Shown here one piece after another: positions 36,054-44,450 of a DNA stretch of 64,000 nt (position 1 is its first letter; each line of letters begins with the position of its first letter). The notes under the pieces were generated by a model, which ran no database searches, had not been told where the DNA came from, and saw only the letters and a list, made by a program, of their open reading frames with translations. The DNA comes from Streptomyces ochraceiscleroticus (GTDB taxonomy: Bacteria > Actinomycetota > Actinomycetes > Streptomycetales > Streptomycetaceae). Where the stretch lies: contig NZ_JOAX01000010.1 in assembly GCF_000720485.1 (NCBI RefSeq), forward strand, positions 147,528 to 211,527. Reading direction: 5' to 3'. The position numbers and the translations under genes are program-made.

Positions 36054-37406
36054 TCACGCGTCCCGCCGCGGCTTCTCCAGCGTCTTCGCGAGGTCGGCGA
36101 AGCCGGAGTGCGTGGCGACCAGTCGGCCGTCCCGTACGACCTGGTAGGTCACCATCGCGTTGACGATCCGCGGGAAGGACTGCACGGCGAGCATGTCGTC
36201 GTAGCGCCAGCGCAGCTTCGGGGTCAGGCCGCCCGTGTCGACGGCCCGGTCACCGCGGTCCAGCGCCTGCTGCAGCGAGCGCGCGGTGACGTCCTGGCCG
36301 TCCTCGGTGACCTGCTCGACCATCACGCGCAGCACGGTGTACGCGATCCAGGTGGTCTGCACGCCGGCGTCGGCGGGGTCGATGCGGTTGTCGTTGAAGG
36401 CGTGCTCGGTGATCACGTCGCGCATGGGGCCCCAGCGCCGGTCGCGCGCGTCCGGGTACCAGCCGGTGACCAGTGCGCCCTCCAGGGGGCTGGACTTGCC
36501 GCCCGTACGGTCCACCAGTGTCTGGTTCACGCTGCCGAGCACGGACGCCATCTGCACCTTCGGGTTGTCCTCCTGGAGGCGCCGGAAGGAGTCGAAGAAC
36601 GTGTCGGTGTGCTCGCCGAGCGTCGCGGTCACGCAGGCGCCCTTGGCCCGCGCGCCGAACTCCGCCGTCCCGTAGAACTCCGGGTCGGCGCCGACCTCGT
36701 CCAGTGCGCTCTGCGCCGCGCCGGTGTAGTCGGTGGCGTTCTCGGGCGCCCGGATGTCGTGGGCGGGCGAGCGGCCGCCGGTGGCCAGCCCGGAGTTGAG
36801 GATCGGCGGCATCTGGTCGCCCTGGATGGTGTCGGGGCGGACCAGCGAGACGCGCTTGCACTCGGCGGCAAGCTGCCGCCCGTTGCCGGCCAGCAGCGCC
36901 GCCTGGCCGCCGTTGACCGGGTAGGACAGCGGGCTGTCGAACTCCTCGCTGGAGACGCCGTAGCCGCCGATGTACGGAATGCCGGCGGCCTCCAGCGGGC
37001 CCATGAAGGAGCGGCCCTGGCGGCTGTACGAACCGACGACGGCGACGGCGTGCGCGGCGACCGCCTTCTGGGCGCAGCGCGCGGCGGCCACCGATTCGTT
37101 GCGCTCGTTGCAGGTGAGGACGTGCAGCCGGTGGCCGGCGATACCGCCCTTGGCGTTCACCCAGCGCGCGTACGCCTCGGCCATGGCGGGCATCCCGGCC
37201 ATATTCGTGCCCTTGGTGCCGGAGGGCGCCCAGGTCATCACGGTGAGGGGGGCCTGGTCACCGGCCCCGGCGGCGTTCCCGTCGGCCCCGGGGAGCGTGC
37301 CGCAGCCCGTCAGCAGGGCCGCCATGGCCGCCGCGCCCGCCGTCGCTGAGCGGATCACGGTGGCGCGGTGGCAGAAGCGGGGAAAGGAACGTCGCCATCC
37401 GGTCAT
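36054..37406 (-). CDS. ABC-type substrate-binding lipoprotein (branched-chain amino acid receptor-like)
   Basis: 450 aa starting MTGWRRSFPRFC behind AAGGG. A lipoprotein signal ends in the lipobox ALLTGC (Cys about 35). The mature protein has the type I periplasmic-binding (Leu/Ile/Val receptor) layout: PLTVMTWAPSGTKGTNMAGM, AYARWVNAKGGIAGHRLHVL, CAQKAVAAHAVAVVGSYSRQ, GALVTGWYPDARD and TTWIAYTVLRVMVEQV. No transporter permease or ATPase gene is next to it, so it may be an orphan receptor or serve a signalling role. Confidence 0.87.
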   Translation of the reverse strand: MTGWRRSFPRFCHRATVIRSATAGAAAMAALLTGCGTLPGADGNAAGAGDQAPLTVMTWAPSGTKGTNMAGMPAMAEAYARWVNAKGGIAGHRLHVLTCNERNESVAAARCAQKAVAAHAVAVVGSYSRQGRSFMGPLEAAGIPYIGGYGVSSEEFDSPLSYPVNGGQAALLAGNGRQLAAECKRVSLVRPDTIQGDQMPPILNSGLATGGRSPAHDIRAPENATDYTGAAQSALDEVGADPEFYGTAEFGARAKGACVTATLGEHTDTFFDSFRRLQEDNPKVQMASVLGSVNQTLVDRTGGKSSPLEGALVTGWYPDARDRRWGPMRDVITEHAFNDNRIDPADAGVQTTWIAYTVLRVMVEQVTEDGQDVTARSLQQALDRGDRAVDTGGLTPKLRWRYDDMLAVQSFPRIVNAMVTYQVVRDGRLVATHSGFADLAKTLEKPRRDA

Positions 37407-37547
37407 GTACCCGCACCCTTCCGGCCAGGGCATAACTCCTGCGTGCTGTCCGGGTAACGGAAAGTGACGCGAAAGTGAACAGCAGGCGAAGGCGGTCCCG
37501 GGCCCCCGTCCCGTGGCCCCGTGTCCGAGAACGTACGATCGATTGTC

Positions 37548-38054
37548 GTGCAAGGTTCGGAGAAGTCTTCCCGTCGCGGCCGCCGCTCGACCACCATGGG
37601 CGCCATGCCGCTCACTGACATGCCGTGGTGGCGCTGGCGCGCCAATGTGCGCTCGGCGCTGCACATGCTTTCCGACCCCGTCTTCCAGCAGGAGACCTGG
37701 CTGGCCGGCCTCCCCGGCTACGGTGATGTGACCGACGCCGTGTACCGGCTGGTGGAGGACACCTGGCTGGACAACTGGTCCGCCGAGAAATACGTCGGCA
37801 CGATATTCCGGGACTCCCAGGAAGCCGCGCTGGTCGACGTCGCCGTGCTCCGGGTGCTGCGCATACTGCACCAGGTCGGCGCGGACGCCCCGGTGGCCGC
37901 CTACCTGGAGCACCACGGCTGGCCCGAGGCCGTACGGGCCGCGCGGGACGCCCACGTCCGCATGGCGACCGCCGACGGCGAGGACCCCGACGCGGCCCCG
38001 CGCTCCCTCGAAGTACTGGCCATCCTCACCAGGGGACTGGAACCGCAGGAGTGA
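37548..38054 (+). CDS. conserved actinobacterial hypothetical protein
   Basis: 168 aa if the GTG at 37548 is used. A TACGAT -10-like hexamer ends eight bases before this codon, so a leaderless message is plausible. GTG 37521 and ATG 37596 are alternatives. Conserved-looking core: MPLTDMPWWRWRANVRSALH, MLSDPVFQQETWLAGLPGYG, DNWSAEKYVGTIFRDSQEAA, VLRVLRILHQVGADAPVAAY. It is alpha-helical and soluble with no known domain. It lies directly upstream of purU in the same direction with an 85-bp gap. No function assigned. Confidence 0.75.
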   Translation: MQGSEKSSRRGRRSTTMGAMPLTDMPWWRWRANVRSALHMLSDPVFQQETWLAGLPGYGDVTDAVYRLVEDTWLDNWSAEKYVGTIFRDSQEAALVDVAVLRVLRILHQVGADAPVAAYLEHHGWPEAVRAARDAHVRMATADGEDPDAAPRSLEVLAILTRGLEPQE

Positions 38055-38139
38055 GCCGCGCCACGCGGACGCCGGCCGGCGCCCGGGGGCGGGGAGCGGG
38101 CGGTGACCGGCGGGCCGGAATGTGCGACCCTTTGTCCTC

Positions 38140-39012
38140 ATGAGCCAGTCGCAGCCCGCCCTCTCCGACCAGTACGTCCTGACCCTGTCCTGCCCGGACA
38201 AGCAGGGCATCGTGCACGCGGTGTCCAGCTACCTCTTCATGACCGGGTGCAACATCGTGGACAGCCAGCAGTTCGGGGACCGGGACACCGGACTGTTCTT
38301 CATGCGGGTCCACTTCCGCGCCGAGACCGCCGTCACGCTGGAGAAGCTGCGCGCCAGCTTCGCCGCGGTCGGCGACTCCTTCCAGATGGACTGGCAGATC
38401 CACCGGGGCGACGAGAAGATGCGTGTCATCCTGATGGTGTCCAAGTTCGGGCACTGCCTGAACGACCTGCTCTTCCGCTCCCGCATCGGCGCGCTGCCGG
38501 TGGAGATCGCGGCCGTGGTCTCCAATCACACCGACTTCGCCGAGCTGGTCGCCTCGTACGACATCCCCTTCCACCACATCGCGGTGACGAAGGACAACAA
38601 GCCGCAGGCCGAGGCCCAGCTCCTGGAGCTGGTCCGCGCCGAGCAGGTCGAGCTGGTCGTACTGGCCCGGTACATGCAGGTGCTCTCCGACGACCTGTGC
38701 AAGGAGCTGTCGGGGCGGATCATCAACATCCATCACTCCTTCCTGCCGAGCTTCAAGGGCGCGAAGCCGTACCACCAGGCGCACGCGCGCGGCGTGAAGC
38801 TGATCGGCGCCACCGCGCACTACGTCACCGCCGACCTCGACGAGGGCCCGATCATCGAGCAGGAGGTCGCGCGGGTGGGCCACGACGTCACCCCCGACCA
38901 GCTCGTCGCCGTCGGCCGGGACGTGGAGTGCCAGGCGCTGGCCCGCGCGGTGAAGTGGCACAGCGAGCGCCGCGTGCTGCTCAACGGCAGCCGGACGGTC
39001 GTCTTCGCCTGA
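38140..39012 (+). CDS. purU: formyltetrahydrofolate deformylase
   Basis: 290 aa from ATG 38140. N-terminal ACT domain (YVLTLSCPDKQGIVHAVSSY, NIVDSQQFGDRDTGLFFMR) and C-terminal formyltransferase-like domain (VILMVSKFGHCLNDLLFRSR, PVEIAAVVSNHTDFAELVAS, LSGRIINIHHSFLPSFKGAK, GATAHYVTADLDEGPIIEQE). The Asn-His-Asp triad of the hydrolase is in NHT, HHSFLPSF and TADLDEGP. It splits 10-formyl-THF into formate and THF, balancing one-carbon pools and supplying formate for PurT-type purine synthesis. No clear ribosome-binding site precedes the ATG. Confidence 0.95.
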   Translation: MSQSQPALSDQYVLTLSCPDKQGIVHAVSSYLFMTGCNIVDSQQFGDRDTGLFFMRVHFRAETAVTLEKLRASFAAVGDSFQMDWQIHRGDEKMRVILMVSKFGHCLNDLLFRSRIGALPVEIAAVVSNHTDFAELVASYDIPFHHIAVTKDNKPQAEAQLLELVRAEQVELVVLARYMQVLSDDLCKELSGRIINIHHSFLPSFKGAKPYHQAHARGVKLIGATAHYVTADLDEGPIIEQEVARVGHDVTPDQLVAVGRDVECQALARAVKWHSERRVLLNGSRTVVFA

Positions 39013-39032
39013 CGCCTGGCGTCCGACGCCCC

Positions 39033-39070
39033 GCCTCTCGCGCCCCTGACCGCCTTCAGGCGCGAGAGGC
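39033..39070. terminator. bidirectional terminator after purU
   Basis: GCCTCTCGCGCC (39033-39044) pairs perfectly with GGCGCGAGAGGC (39059-39070) across a 14-base loop. Confidence 0.8.
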
Positions 39071-39122
39071 TTCAGAGGCGCGAGAGGCTTCAGAGGCGCG
39101 AGAGGCTTCAGAGACGCGAGAG
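39060..39122. repeat. 18-bp tandem repeat (3 copies plus half) made from the terminator arm
   Basis: GCGCGAGAGGCTTCAGAG is repeated at 39060, 39078 and 39096 and half again at 39114. Each copy contains the 3' arm of the terminator hairpin and, on the minus strand, an in-frame TGA, so the anti-sigma-like gene ending at 39108 is followed by further in-frame stops. Confidence 0.8.
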
Positions 39123-40706
39123 CGAAGCCGTCGCGAAGAGGACCTCGCGGATCGCGTCCCGCTCGCCGTGCTGCCCCGCCGCCGCGTCCTCGGGCGAGAC
39201 ATGGCCCGCGGCGAGCTGGCAGAACTCCACGCTGTCCAGCGCGATGTGCGCGACCGTGCGGTCCGGCGTGCCGAGCGCGCCGGGCGAGTCCAGCGCGATG
39301 TACCAGTGGCCGCCGCCGCTGCCCTCCACCTCCAGGTGCAGCGTGCGCCCCGGGGTGCCCGCCTCGACCAGCCGCCGGGGCGGCGCGGCCAGACCGGCGC
39401 GGCGCCGTACGGCCAGCGCGGACGGCAGCAGCCGCGGCGCGAGGTCCACCATGCCGTGCATGTGGTGCGCGGCCGGGGCCTCGTACGGGTAGTCCACGGC
39501 GTCCGCGATGTCACCGGCGTGCACCCAGCACTCGAAGGCGCGCTCCAGCATCGAGTCGCGCAGCGGCAGCCGGAAGTCGCCGTAGGGCACGGCCAGTTCG
39601 GCGACCCCGCGGCCCGCGAAGGCCACCGTGCGTATCAGCGCGTGGGACTGCTCGCGCCAGGGCTCGCGGGTGGCGAGCGGGGACTCCTCGTGCACCGCGG
39701 TGCGCCAGTACGCGAGCGTGCGCTCCGTCGGGTCGGTGGGGGCGTCCGCCGGGACCTCGGCGCCCAGCGGGTCGGTGAGCCCGAGGGCCGTGGCGACCAG
39801 GCCGTCCACGGACATCAGATGGCCGATGACGCCGGCGACGGTCGTGGTGCGGCCGGCCTCACGGTCGTTCTCGAACCACCGCAGTCGTACCGGGGCCCGC
39901 CACTCCGACTCGCCCATGTCCCGCAGCAGCGCGTCCAGTTTGGCCGTCTCCGCGTCGTACGGACCCGCCCACTCGGGCACCGGGATACGGGCCGGGCGGC
40001 GGCCCAGGCAGTTCTCCAGGACCCGGCTGCGCAGCAGCGGGTCCAGGTCCAGGCTGTCGGCGGGGTGCAGCAGGCCGACGGCGTCCCGCAGCCGCAGCGC
40101 CTCGTCCGCGCAGGCGGCGCAGTCCGTGAGGTGGGCCTCGACGGCGGCGGTCTCCTCGGGCGAGCAGGCGGCCAGCGCCCAGGCGCCCAGCAGCGACTTG
40201 AGCACCGCGTGCGGCGGCTCGGGCCGGGCGGCGCCGGCGGGGTCCTGGTCCGTTGTCCCGTCCTTCTCCGTGGCGGTGTCCTCGGACGCCCTCCGTTGCT
40301 CCGGCGCCCGCGGCTCCTGCGGCGTCTCCCGTTCCCCGGCTGCCTCCTGGCCCTTCGATGCCGCCTGATCCGTCGGTGCCTCCCGGCCTTCCGGTGCCTT
40401 CCGGTCCTTCGGCGTGCGCGGCTCGTCCGGCGTGTGCCGTCCCTCCGGTACCTCCTGCCCCTTCGGTGCGCGCGGCTCCTCCGGCGTGTGCCGTGCCTCC
40501 GGCGTACGCCGATCCTTGGACGTCTCCCGTTCGTCCGCCGGGCCCTCGTCCGGCCGGGACGCGCGTACGTCCGGCAGCGGGCCCTGGTCCTCGGCCGGGC
40601 GGCGCGGGGACGGTATGCGCGGGCGCTCGCCGCGGCCGGGGCACGGGTGGCCGGGCTCTTCGGGGTCCTGCGGGCCGTAGCGGTCCCAGTCCTCGGGGCC
40701 GGTCAC
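39108..40706 (-). CDS. zinc-anti-sigma-like domain fused to maleylpyruvate isomerase (DinB) domain
   Basis: 532 aa from a GTG that overlaps the sigma factor stop by four bases. Residues 1-165 are charged and disordered, with four 18-residue repeats (RHTPEEPRAPKGQEVPEG type, about 72-143). Residues about 172-215 carry a zinc anti-sigma motif, HLTDCAACADEAL (H-x3-C-x2-C). The remainder is a mycothiol-dependent maleylpyruvate isomerase-like/DinB domain (DALLRDMGESEWRAPVRLRW, TTVAGVIGHLMSVDGLVATA, FECWVHAGDIADAVDYPYEA). It should hold the ECF sigma factor inactive, with the DinB part as possible thiol or metal sensor (inference). No membrane helix, so a cytoplasmic anti-sigma. Confidence 0.82.
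   Translation of the reverse strand: MTGPEDWDRYGPQDPEEPGHPCPGRGERPRIPSPRRPAEDQGPLPDVRASRPDEGPADERETSKDRRTPEARHTPEEPRAPKGQEVPEGRHTPDEPRTPKDRKAPEGREAPTDQAASKGQEAAGERETPQEPRAPEQRRASEDTATEKDGTTDQDPAGAARPEPPHAVLKSLLGAWALAACSPEETAAVEAHLTDCAACADEALRLRDAVGLLHPADSLDLDPLLRSRVLENCLGRRPARIPVPEWAGPYDAETAKLDALLRDMGESEWRAPVRLRWFENDREAGRTTTVAGVIGHLMSVDGLVATALGLTDPLGAEVPADAPTDPTERTLAYWRTAVHEESPLATREPWREQSHALIRTVAFAGRGVAELAVPYGDFRLPLRDSMLERAFECWVHAGDIADAVDYPYEAPAAHHMHGMVDLAPRLLPSALAVRRRAGLAAPPRRLVEAGTPGRTLHLEVEGSGGGHWYIALDSPGALGTPDRTVAHIALDSVEFCQLAAGHVSPEDAAAGQHGERDAIREVLFATASLSRL
40278..40493 (-). repeat. four 54-bp in-frame repeats in the anti-sigma fusion
   Basis: They encode RHTPEEPRAPKGQEVPEG, RHTPDEPRTPKDRKAPEG, REAPTDQAASKGQEAAGE and RETPQEPRAPEQRRASED. 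The copies are degenerate, so the expansion is not recent, and the product is a highly charged, Pro-spaced linker. Confidence 0.7.
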
Positions 40707-41320
40707 AGCGCCCGTCCGTATCCGGAGCCCGGCGACGGTGGCGTGGCGGGGCGGCCCGGAGCGGGCGGTCCCGCCTGGTGGTTGTGCGCGGTGGCGAGGA
40801 GCTGCAGGCCGAGCCGGAGCCGGCGGCGCGCCTCGTCCTCGGTGACGCCGAGGTCGGCGGCGGTCTGGCGGTAGTCGCGGCGCTGGAAGTAGGCCAGTTC
40901 CAGCGCGGCACGCAGCGGCGCCGGCATGGACGTGACGATGTAGTCGGCGCGGGCCGCGGTCGAGGCGGCGTTGATCTTCTGCTCGATCTCGGCCGGTCCG
41001 GGCGCGTCCGCGCCGCAGTCCAGCGCGGAGGCGGCCTCGGCCTGGCGCAGCCGGTGCACGGCCTGGCGGTGGGTGAGCGTGGCGACCCAGGAGCGCAGCG
41101 AACCCTGCTTGGGGTCGTACGCGTCCGGGTTCTCCCATATGTAGCCGAAGACCTCGCGGGTGATCCGGTCGGCGGCCGCCTCGTCCTCCAGGACGCGCTG
41201 CGCAAGGCTGTGCACAAGCGAAGCGAACCGGTCGTACAGCTCGCCGAGCGCGGCCGCTTCGCCGCGCGCGAGCCGCTGCTGCATCCGCCTGTCCCAGCGC
41301 GGTGGCGCTTCGTTCACCAT
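40703..41320 (-). CDS. ECF-type RNA polymerase sigma factor
   Basis: 205 aa from ATG 41320, with GGAGAAGGGGGG upstream. Region 2 (GELYDRFASLVHSLAQRVLE, ITREVFGYIWENPDAYDPKQ, GSLRSWVATLTHRQAVHRLR) and region 4 (SMPAPLRAALELAYFQRRDY, RQTAADLGVTEDEARRRLRL) are intact, with no region 1 or 3. Translationally coupled to the zinc-anti-sigma/DinB fusion, the standard layout for a sigma factor released by a stress signal. The promoter region contains two copies of CGTCACAGA in 15-16-bp tandem units. Target promoters are unknown. Confidence 0.92.
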   Translation of the reverse strand: MVNEAPPRWDRRMQQRLARGEAAALGELYDRFASLVHSLAQRVLEDEAAADRITREVFGYIWENPDAYDPKQGSLRSWVATLTHRQAVHRLRQAEAASALDCGADAPGPAEIEQKINAASTAARADYIVTSMPAPLRAALELAYFQRRDYRQTAADLGVTEDEARRRLRLGLQLLATAHNHQAGPPAPGRPATPPSPGSGYGRAL

Positions 41321-41355
41321 CCACGGCCCCCCTTCTCCGCCGCCGCTGTGCCCGC

Positions 41356-41386
41356 CGTCACAGAAGTCCATCGTCACAGAGTCCGT
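41356..41386 (-). promoter_or_regulatory. tandem 15-16-bp direct repeat before the sigma factor gene
   Basis: CGTCACAGAAGTCCAT and CGTCACAGAGTCCGT (plus-strand reading) adjoin each other 36 bp before the chosen ATG. Possible activator or sigma-factor site; low certainty. The rest of the 432-bp gap 41321-41752 is comparatively AT-rich at 41440-41660 and shows no gene. Confidence 0.3.
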
Positions 41387-41752
41387 CGTGCGTCCACCGT
41401 GCCATCGAATGTAGTGCTCCGGTCCGTCGGCGCACCTTCCTTTACGGCAAAACGAGCCGTGCGGCGACTGCGGATGGTATAGGTCCCGTCACTTTCTGGT
41501 TGGGCTGCCAGTCAGAACTCGACTGATACAGACCGTTCATGCCCGTTTTTGCCTGCGCGTTATTCGTGTATGACCGGGTGCGGAGAGAAAAGCCGATGAT
41601 CCAGGGCATAGCCTGGGTACTGGCAGCCTGTTGCGCGCGGAATTCTTAAGAGTTTCAGGGGGGCAAGGCCGGGCAGCCGATGCTGGGAAGGGTGCGTTCC
41701 GGATGGCTTCCGGAGGCGTCCGGTCCGAAAGCGAGCGAAAGGCTTCGAGCGC

Positions 41753-42127
41753 GTGACGTTGAAGGTGGCAGAAGACGAGCAGGGGCCCTGGGCCGTACTG
41801 CAGGTTTCCGGTGAGATGGATCTGGTCACGTCTCCCTCGGTGCGTCAGCATGTGCACGACGCGGTCGCCGAGGGGCGCCGAAGTGTGGTGCTCGACCTGT
41901 CGGGCGTGCAGTTCTGTGATTCCAGCGGCGTCGGCGTACTGATCGCCGCGCGCCGCCTGATGCGCTCGTGCCAGGGACGGCTGCGGCTGATCCTGCCGGC
42001 CCAGGGCGCGGTCGACGGTTCGCACGTGAACCGCGTACTCGCGGCGCTCGGCGTGCGCCGCCTCTTCGAGGTGTACCCGGACGTGGCCACGGCGGTCGAC
42101 GAGGCGGCGGCACCCCTCTCGGCCTGA
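41753..42127 (+). CDS. STAS-domain anti-anti-sigma factor
   Basis: 124 aa from GTG 41753 (GAAAGG upstream). A single STAS domain: WAVLQVSGEMDLVTSPSVRQ, RRSVVLDLSGVQFCDSSGVG and VLIAARRLMRSCQGRLRLIL. The phosphorylatable serine lies in DSSG (Ser57/58). Such proteins bind an RsbW-type anti-sigma kinase and free a SigB-like sigma factor when dephosphorylated. No RsbW gene is adjacent, so the partner is elsewhere; it should not be confused with a partner of the ECF system next door, which is a different anti-sigma class. Confidence 0.93.
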   Translation: MTLKVAEDEQGPWAVLQVSGEMDLVTSPSVRQHVHDAVAEGRRSVVLDLSGVQFCDSSGVGVLIAARRLMRSCQGRLRLILPAQGAVDGSHVNRVLAALGVRRLFEVYPDVATAVDEAAAPLSA

Positions 42128-42302
42128 TGGCGGCGCGGCTCTCCGCCTGATACGCAGCTCTTCCGCCCGGCCGGCAGCGCGCACCCCCGCCATCCGCCGT
42201 ACCGTTTCCCCGCTTTCTTCTCCCCCATGGGGGAACACGAGGTCCCCTTCTCAACACAGTAGCGGGAGGGTCTGACAACGGCCGCCGCCCATCCCGCCCC
42301 CC

Positions 42303-43541
42303 TCAAGCCACCCGCCGAGGGAACTCCGCTCGCACCACGAAGCCCCCGTCCCGCGTCGGCCGGGCCTCCAGCGTTCCGCCCAAACTCTGCGCGCGCTCCC
42401 GCAGGCCCACCAGTCCATGCCCGCCGCCGGGCAGCGCAGGTGCGTCCGCGGTCGCGTCCGGTGGGCCGTTCCGTACCTCCACCAGCAGGCCCGCGTCCGC
42501 GGTGCGGGGCTGGGCGACCCGGACCCGTACCCGTGCCCCCGGCGCATGCTTGCGGACGTTGGTCAGTGCCTCCTGCACCGTACGGAACGCCGCTCGCTCC
42601 ACCGTCCGGTCCGTGGGCGCGTCCCCGTCCACGCCGTTCTCGTACGTCACGTCCAGCGCCGACATCTCGATCAGCCGCGGCAGTTCGGCCAGGTCCGGCT
42701 GGGGCGCGAGGTCCTGCTGTGCCGCGTCGTCCGGGGCCTCGCGCGGGCCGCCGCCCGCGGCACGCAGGATGCCGACCATGTGCCGCAGCTCCTCGAGCGT
42801 CCGCACCGACAACTGCCGGATGGTCCGCGCGCCGTCCCGCGCCGCGGCGTCCTCCGAGGCCACCTGCAGCGCCCCGGCCTGCAGGCTGATCAGGCTGACC
42901 TGGTGGGCGACCACGTCGTGCATCTCGCGGGCCAGCCGGGCCCGCTCCGTGGCCAGCACCCGGTCCGCGATCAGCCGGTCCTCGCGCTCCAGGCTGCGGG
43001 TGAGCTCCGCGACCCGCGCCGCCAGCTCGCGCCGGGTGCGGACCAGCAGGCCCAGCCCGATCGGCCCGGCCGAGGTGACCGACGCGTCGATCAGTACCAG
43101 GGTGTTCTCGCGGTACGCGGTGATCTCCAGGTCGGAGATCGGATACGGGAAGAAGTGCGCGGCGATCAGCAGGAACGCGCAGCAGCCGAGGCGGGCGCGG
43201 CCCGGCCGCAGCGCGGCGACCGTGTAGAGGGCGATCATCGGCGCGAACCAGATGTAGCCGATGTAGAGGCCGGGCAGGGTGGCCAGGAAGACCGTGAGGG
43301 GCAGCCGGCGGCGCAGCAGCAGGGCGAGCGCGGCGAGCAGCGAGACGCTGAGTTCCAGCGGTTCGTCGATGTCGTTGACGAGGAAGGCGTCGGCGATGCC
43401 GAGGAGGGTGGGGACGAGGAGGACGGCGCGGTGCCGCAGCCGGGCGGCGCGGGTGCCCGCCGGCGGACCGGGCGTCGGCGTCTCCGCGTCCGTCGCCGGG
43501 GCCGTCTCCGCCGGTGCCTCCGCGCCCGCGGCCGGGGTCAT
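42303..43541 (-). CDS. NarL/DesK-type sensor histidine kinase
   Basis: 412 aa from an ATG overlapping the response regulator stop. Membrane part of about five helices (AVLLVPTLLGIADAFLVNDI, LSVSLLAALALLLRRRLPLT, FLATLPGLYIGYIWFAPMIA, LGCCAFLLIAAHFFPYPISD, SVTSAGPIGLGLLV), a coiled coil, then the HisKA_3 site ERARLAREMHDVVAHQVSLI with His208, and a HATPase domain (AAFRTVQEALTNVRKHAPGA, GHGLVGLRERAQSLGGTLEA). Signal unknown. Forms an operon with the regulator at 43538-44191. Confidence 0.93.
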   Translation of the reverse strand: MTPAAGAEAPAETAPATDAETPTPGPPAGTRAARLRHRAVLLVPTLLGIADAFLVNDIDEPLELSVSLLAALALLLRRRLPLTVFLATLPGLYIGYIWFAPMIALYTVAALRPGRARLGCCAFLLIAAHFFPYPISDLEITAYRENTLVLIDASVTSAGPIGLGLLVRTRRELAARVAELTRSLEREDRLIADRVLATERARLAREMHDVVAHQVSLISLQAGALQVASEDAAARDGARTIRQLSVRTLEELRHMVGILRAAGGGPREAPDDAAQQDLAPQPDLAELPRLIEMSALDVTYENGVDGDAPTDRTVERAAFRTVQEALTNVRKHAPGARVRVRVAQPRTADAGLLVEVRNGPPDATADAPALPGGGHGLVGLRERAQSLGGTLEARPTRDGGFVVRAEFPRRVA

Positions 43542-44191
43542 CTGGGGCCTCCCGTGACCAGGCCCGCGCGGTCGGCGACGATCGCGGCCTGTACGCGGTT
43601 GATGCCGCCGAGCTTGCCCAGCAGGGCGCTCACGTGGTCCTTGACCGTACTGGGCGCGAGGCCCATCCGGGCGGCTATCTGGGCGTTGCCCAGGCCCTCG
43701 CCGAGCAGCGCCAGTACCTCCGATTCGCGTGGCGTGAGGGCGCGTACCGCCTCGGCGGCCGCCGCCTGGGTCTCGGCGTTGAGGTAGCCGCCGATGACGG
43801 CGCGCGTGACGCCCGGGTCCAGCACGCTGCCGCCGGCGGCGAGGGTGCGCACGGCGCGGATGAGCTGCTCGGGGTCGGAGTCCTTCAGCAGGAAGCCGGA
43901 CGCGCCCTCGCGGAGCGCGGCGGTCAGGTACTCCTGTGCGTCGAAGGTGGTCAGCATGGCGATGGCGGGGGGCTCCGGAGCGGCGCGCAGGCCGCGGAGT
44001 ACGGTCAGACCGTCGACGTCCGGCATCCGGATGTCGAGCAGCACGACCTCCGCCGCGCTGCGCCGGACCGTCTCGACGGCCGTCGCGCCGCTGCAGTCCG
44101 CGACCATCTCGACGTCCGGCGCCGTCCCCAGGATCATCCGCAGCCCGGACCGCACCAGCCGCTCGTCGTCCACCACAGCGACACGGATCAC
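43538..44191 (-). CDS. LuxR/NarL-family response regulator
   Basis: 217 aa from GTG 44191 (GGAAGGGG upstream). Receiver domain with acidic pair VVDDERLV, phospho-acceptor Asp53 in VVLLDIRMPDVDG and FLLKDSDPEQLI. The C-terminal HTH is ALTPRESEVLALLGEGLGNA followed by QIAARMGLAPSTVKDHVSAL. Overlaps the kinase start by four bases (ATGA). Target genes unknown. Confidence 0.95.
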   Translation of the reverse strand: MIRVAVVDDERLVRSGLRMILGTAPDVEMVADCSGATAVETVRRSAAEVVLLDIRMPDVDGLTVLRGLRAAPEPPAIAMLTTFDAQEYLTAALREGASGFLLKDSDPEQLIRAVRTLAAGGSVLDPGVTRAVIGGYLNAETQAAAAEAVRALTPRESEVLALLGEGLGNAQIAARMGLAPSTVKDHVSALLGKLGGINRVQAAIVADRAGLVTGGPR

Positions 44192-44241
44192 CGGTCGCCC
44201 CTTCCTGTCGTGCCGTACCGATTCCGCTTCGGCGGGGTGCC

Positions 44242-44263
44242 ACCCCCGCCGTGGGGCGGGGGT
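44242..44263. terminator. hairpin upstream of the response regulator gene
   Basis: ACCCCCGCC (44242-44250) pairs with GGCGGGGGT (44255-44263) around GTGG. Two weaker hairpins at 44287-44306 and 44315-44339 lie nearer the membrane protein gene. Together they can end the transcript from 45455. Confidence 0.6.
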
Positions 44264-44450
44264 CCGCACGCGACCTGCGGAGGATGCCGCGGGACGGCAC
44301 CCGCGGGCAGAGTGCTCTTCATGCTGCACTACTGAAGAGGCCACAAGCCGTCCACGCGGTGCAGCTCACACCGGCGGCCGCCGCGACCCCCACACGCGAC
44401 GGCCGCCTGTGGTGTTTCCGTACGGAATGCCGCCCGCCGGGGAAGCGCCC

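Noticed and set aside
41378..41752. Search for a SigB-type promoter (GNNT-N14-16-GGGTAC) before the STAS gene
   Set aside because: GGGTAC occurs near 41615 but no GNNT at the right distance and it is too far from the start codon.
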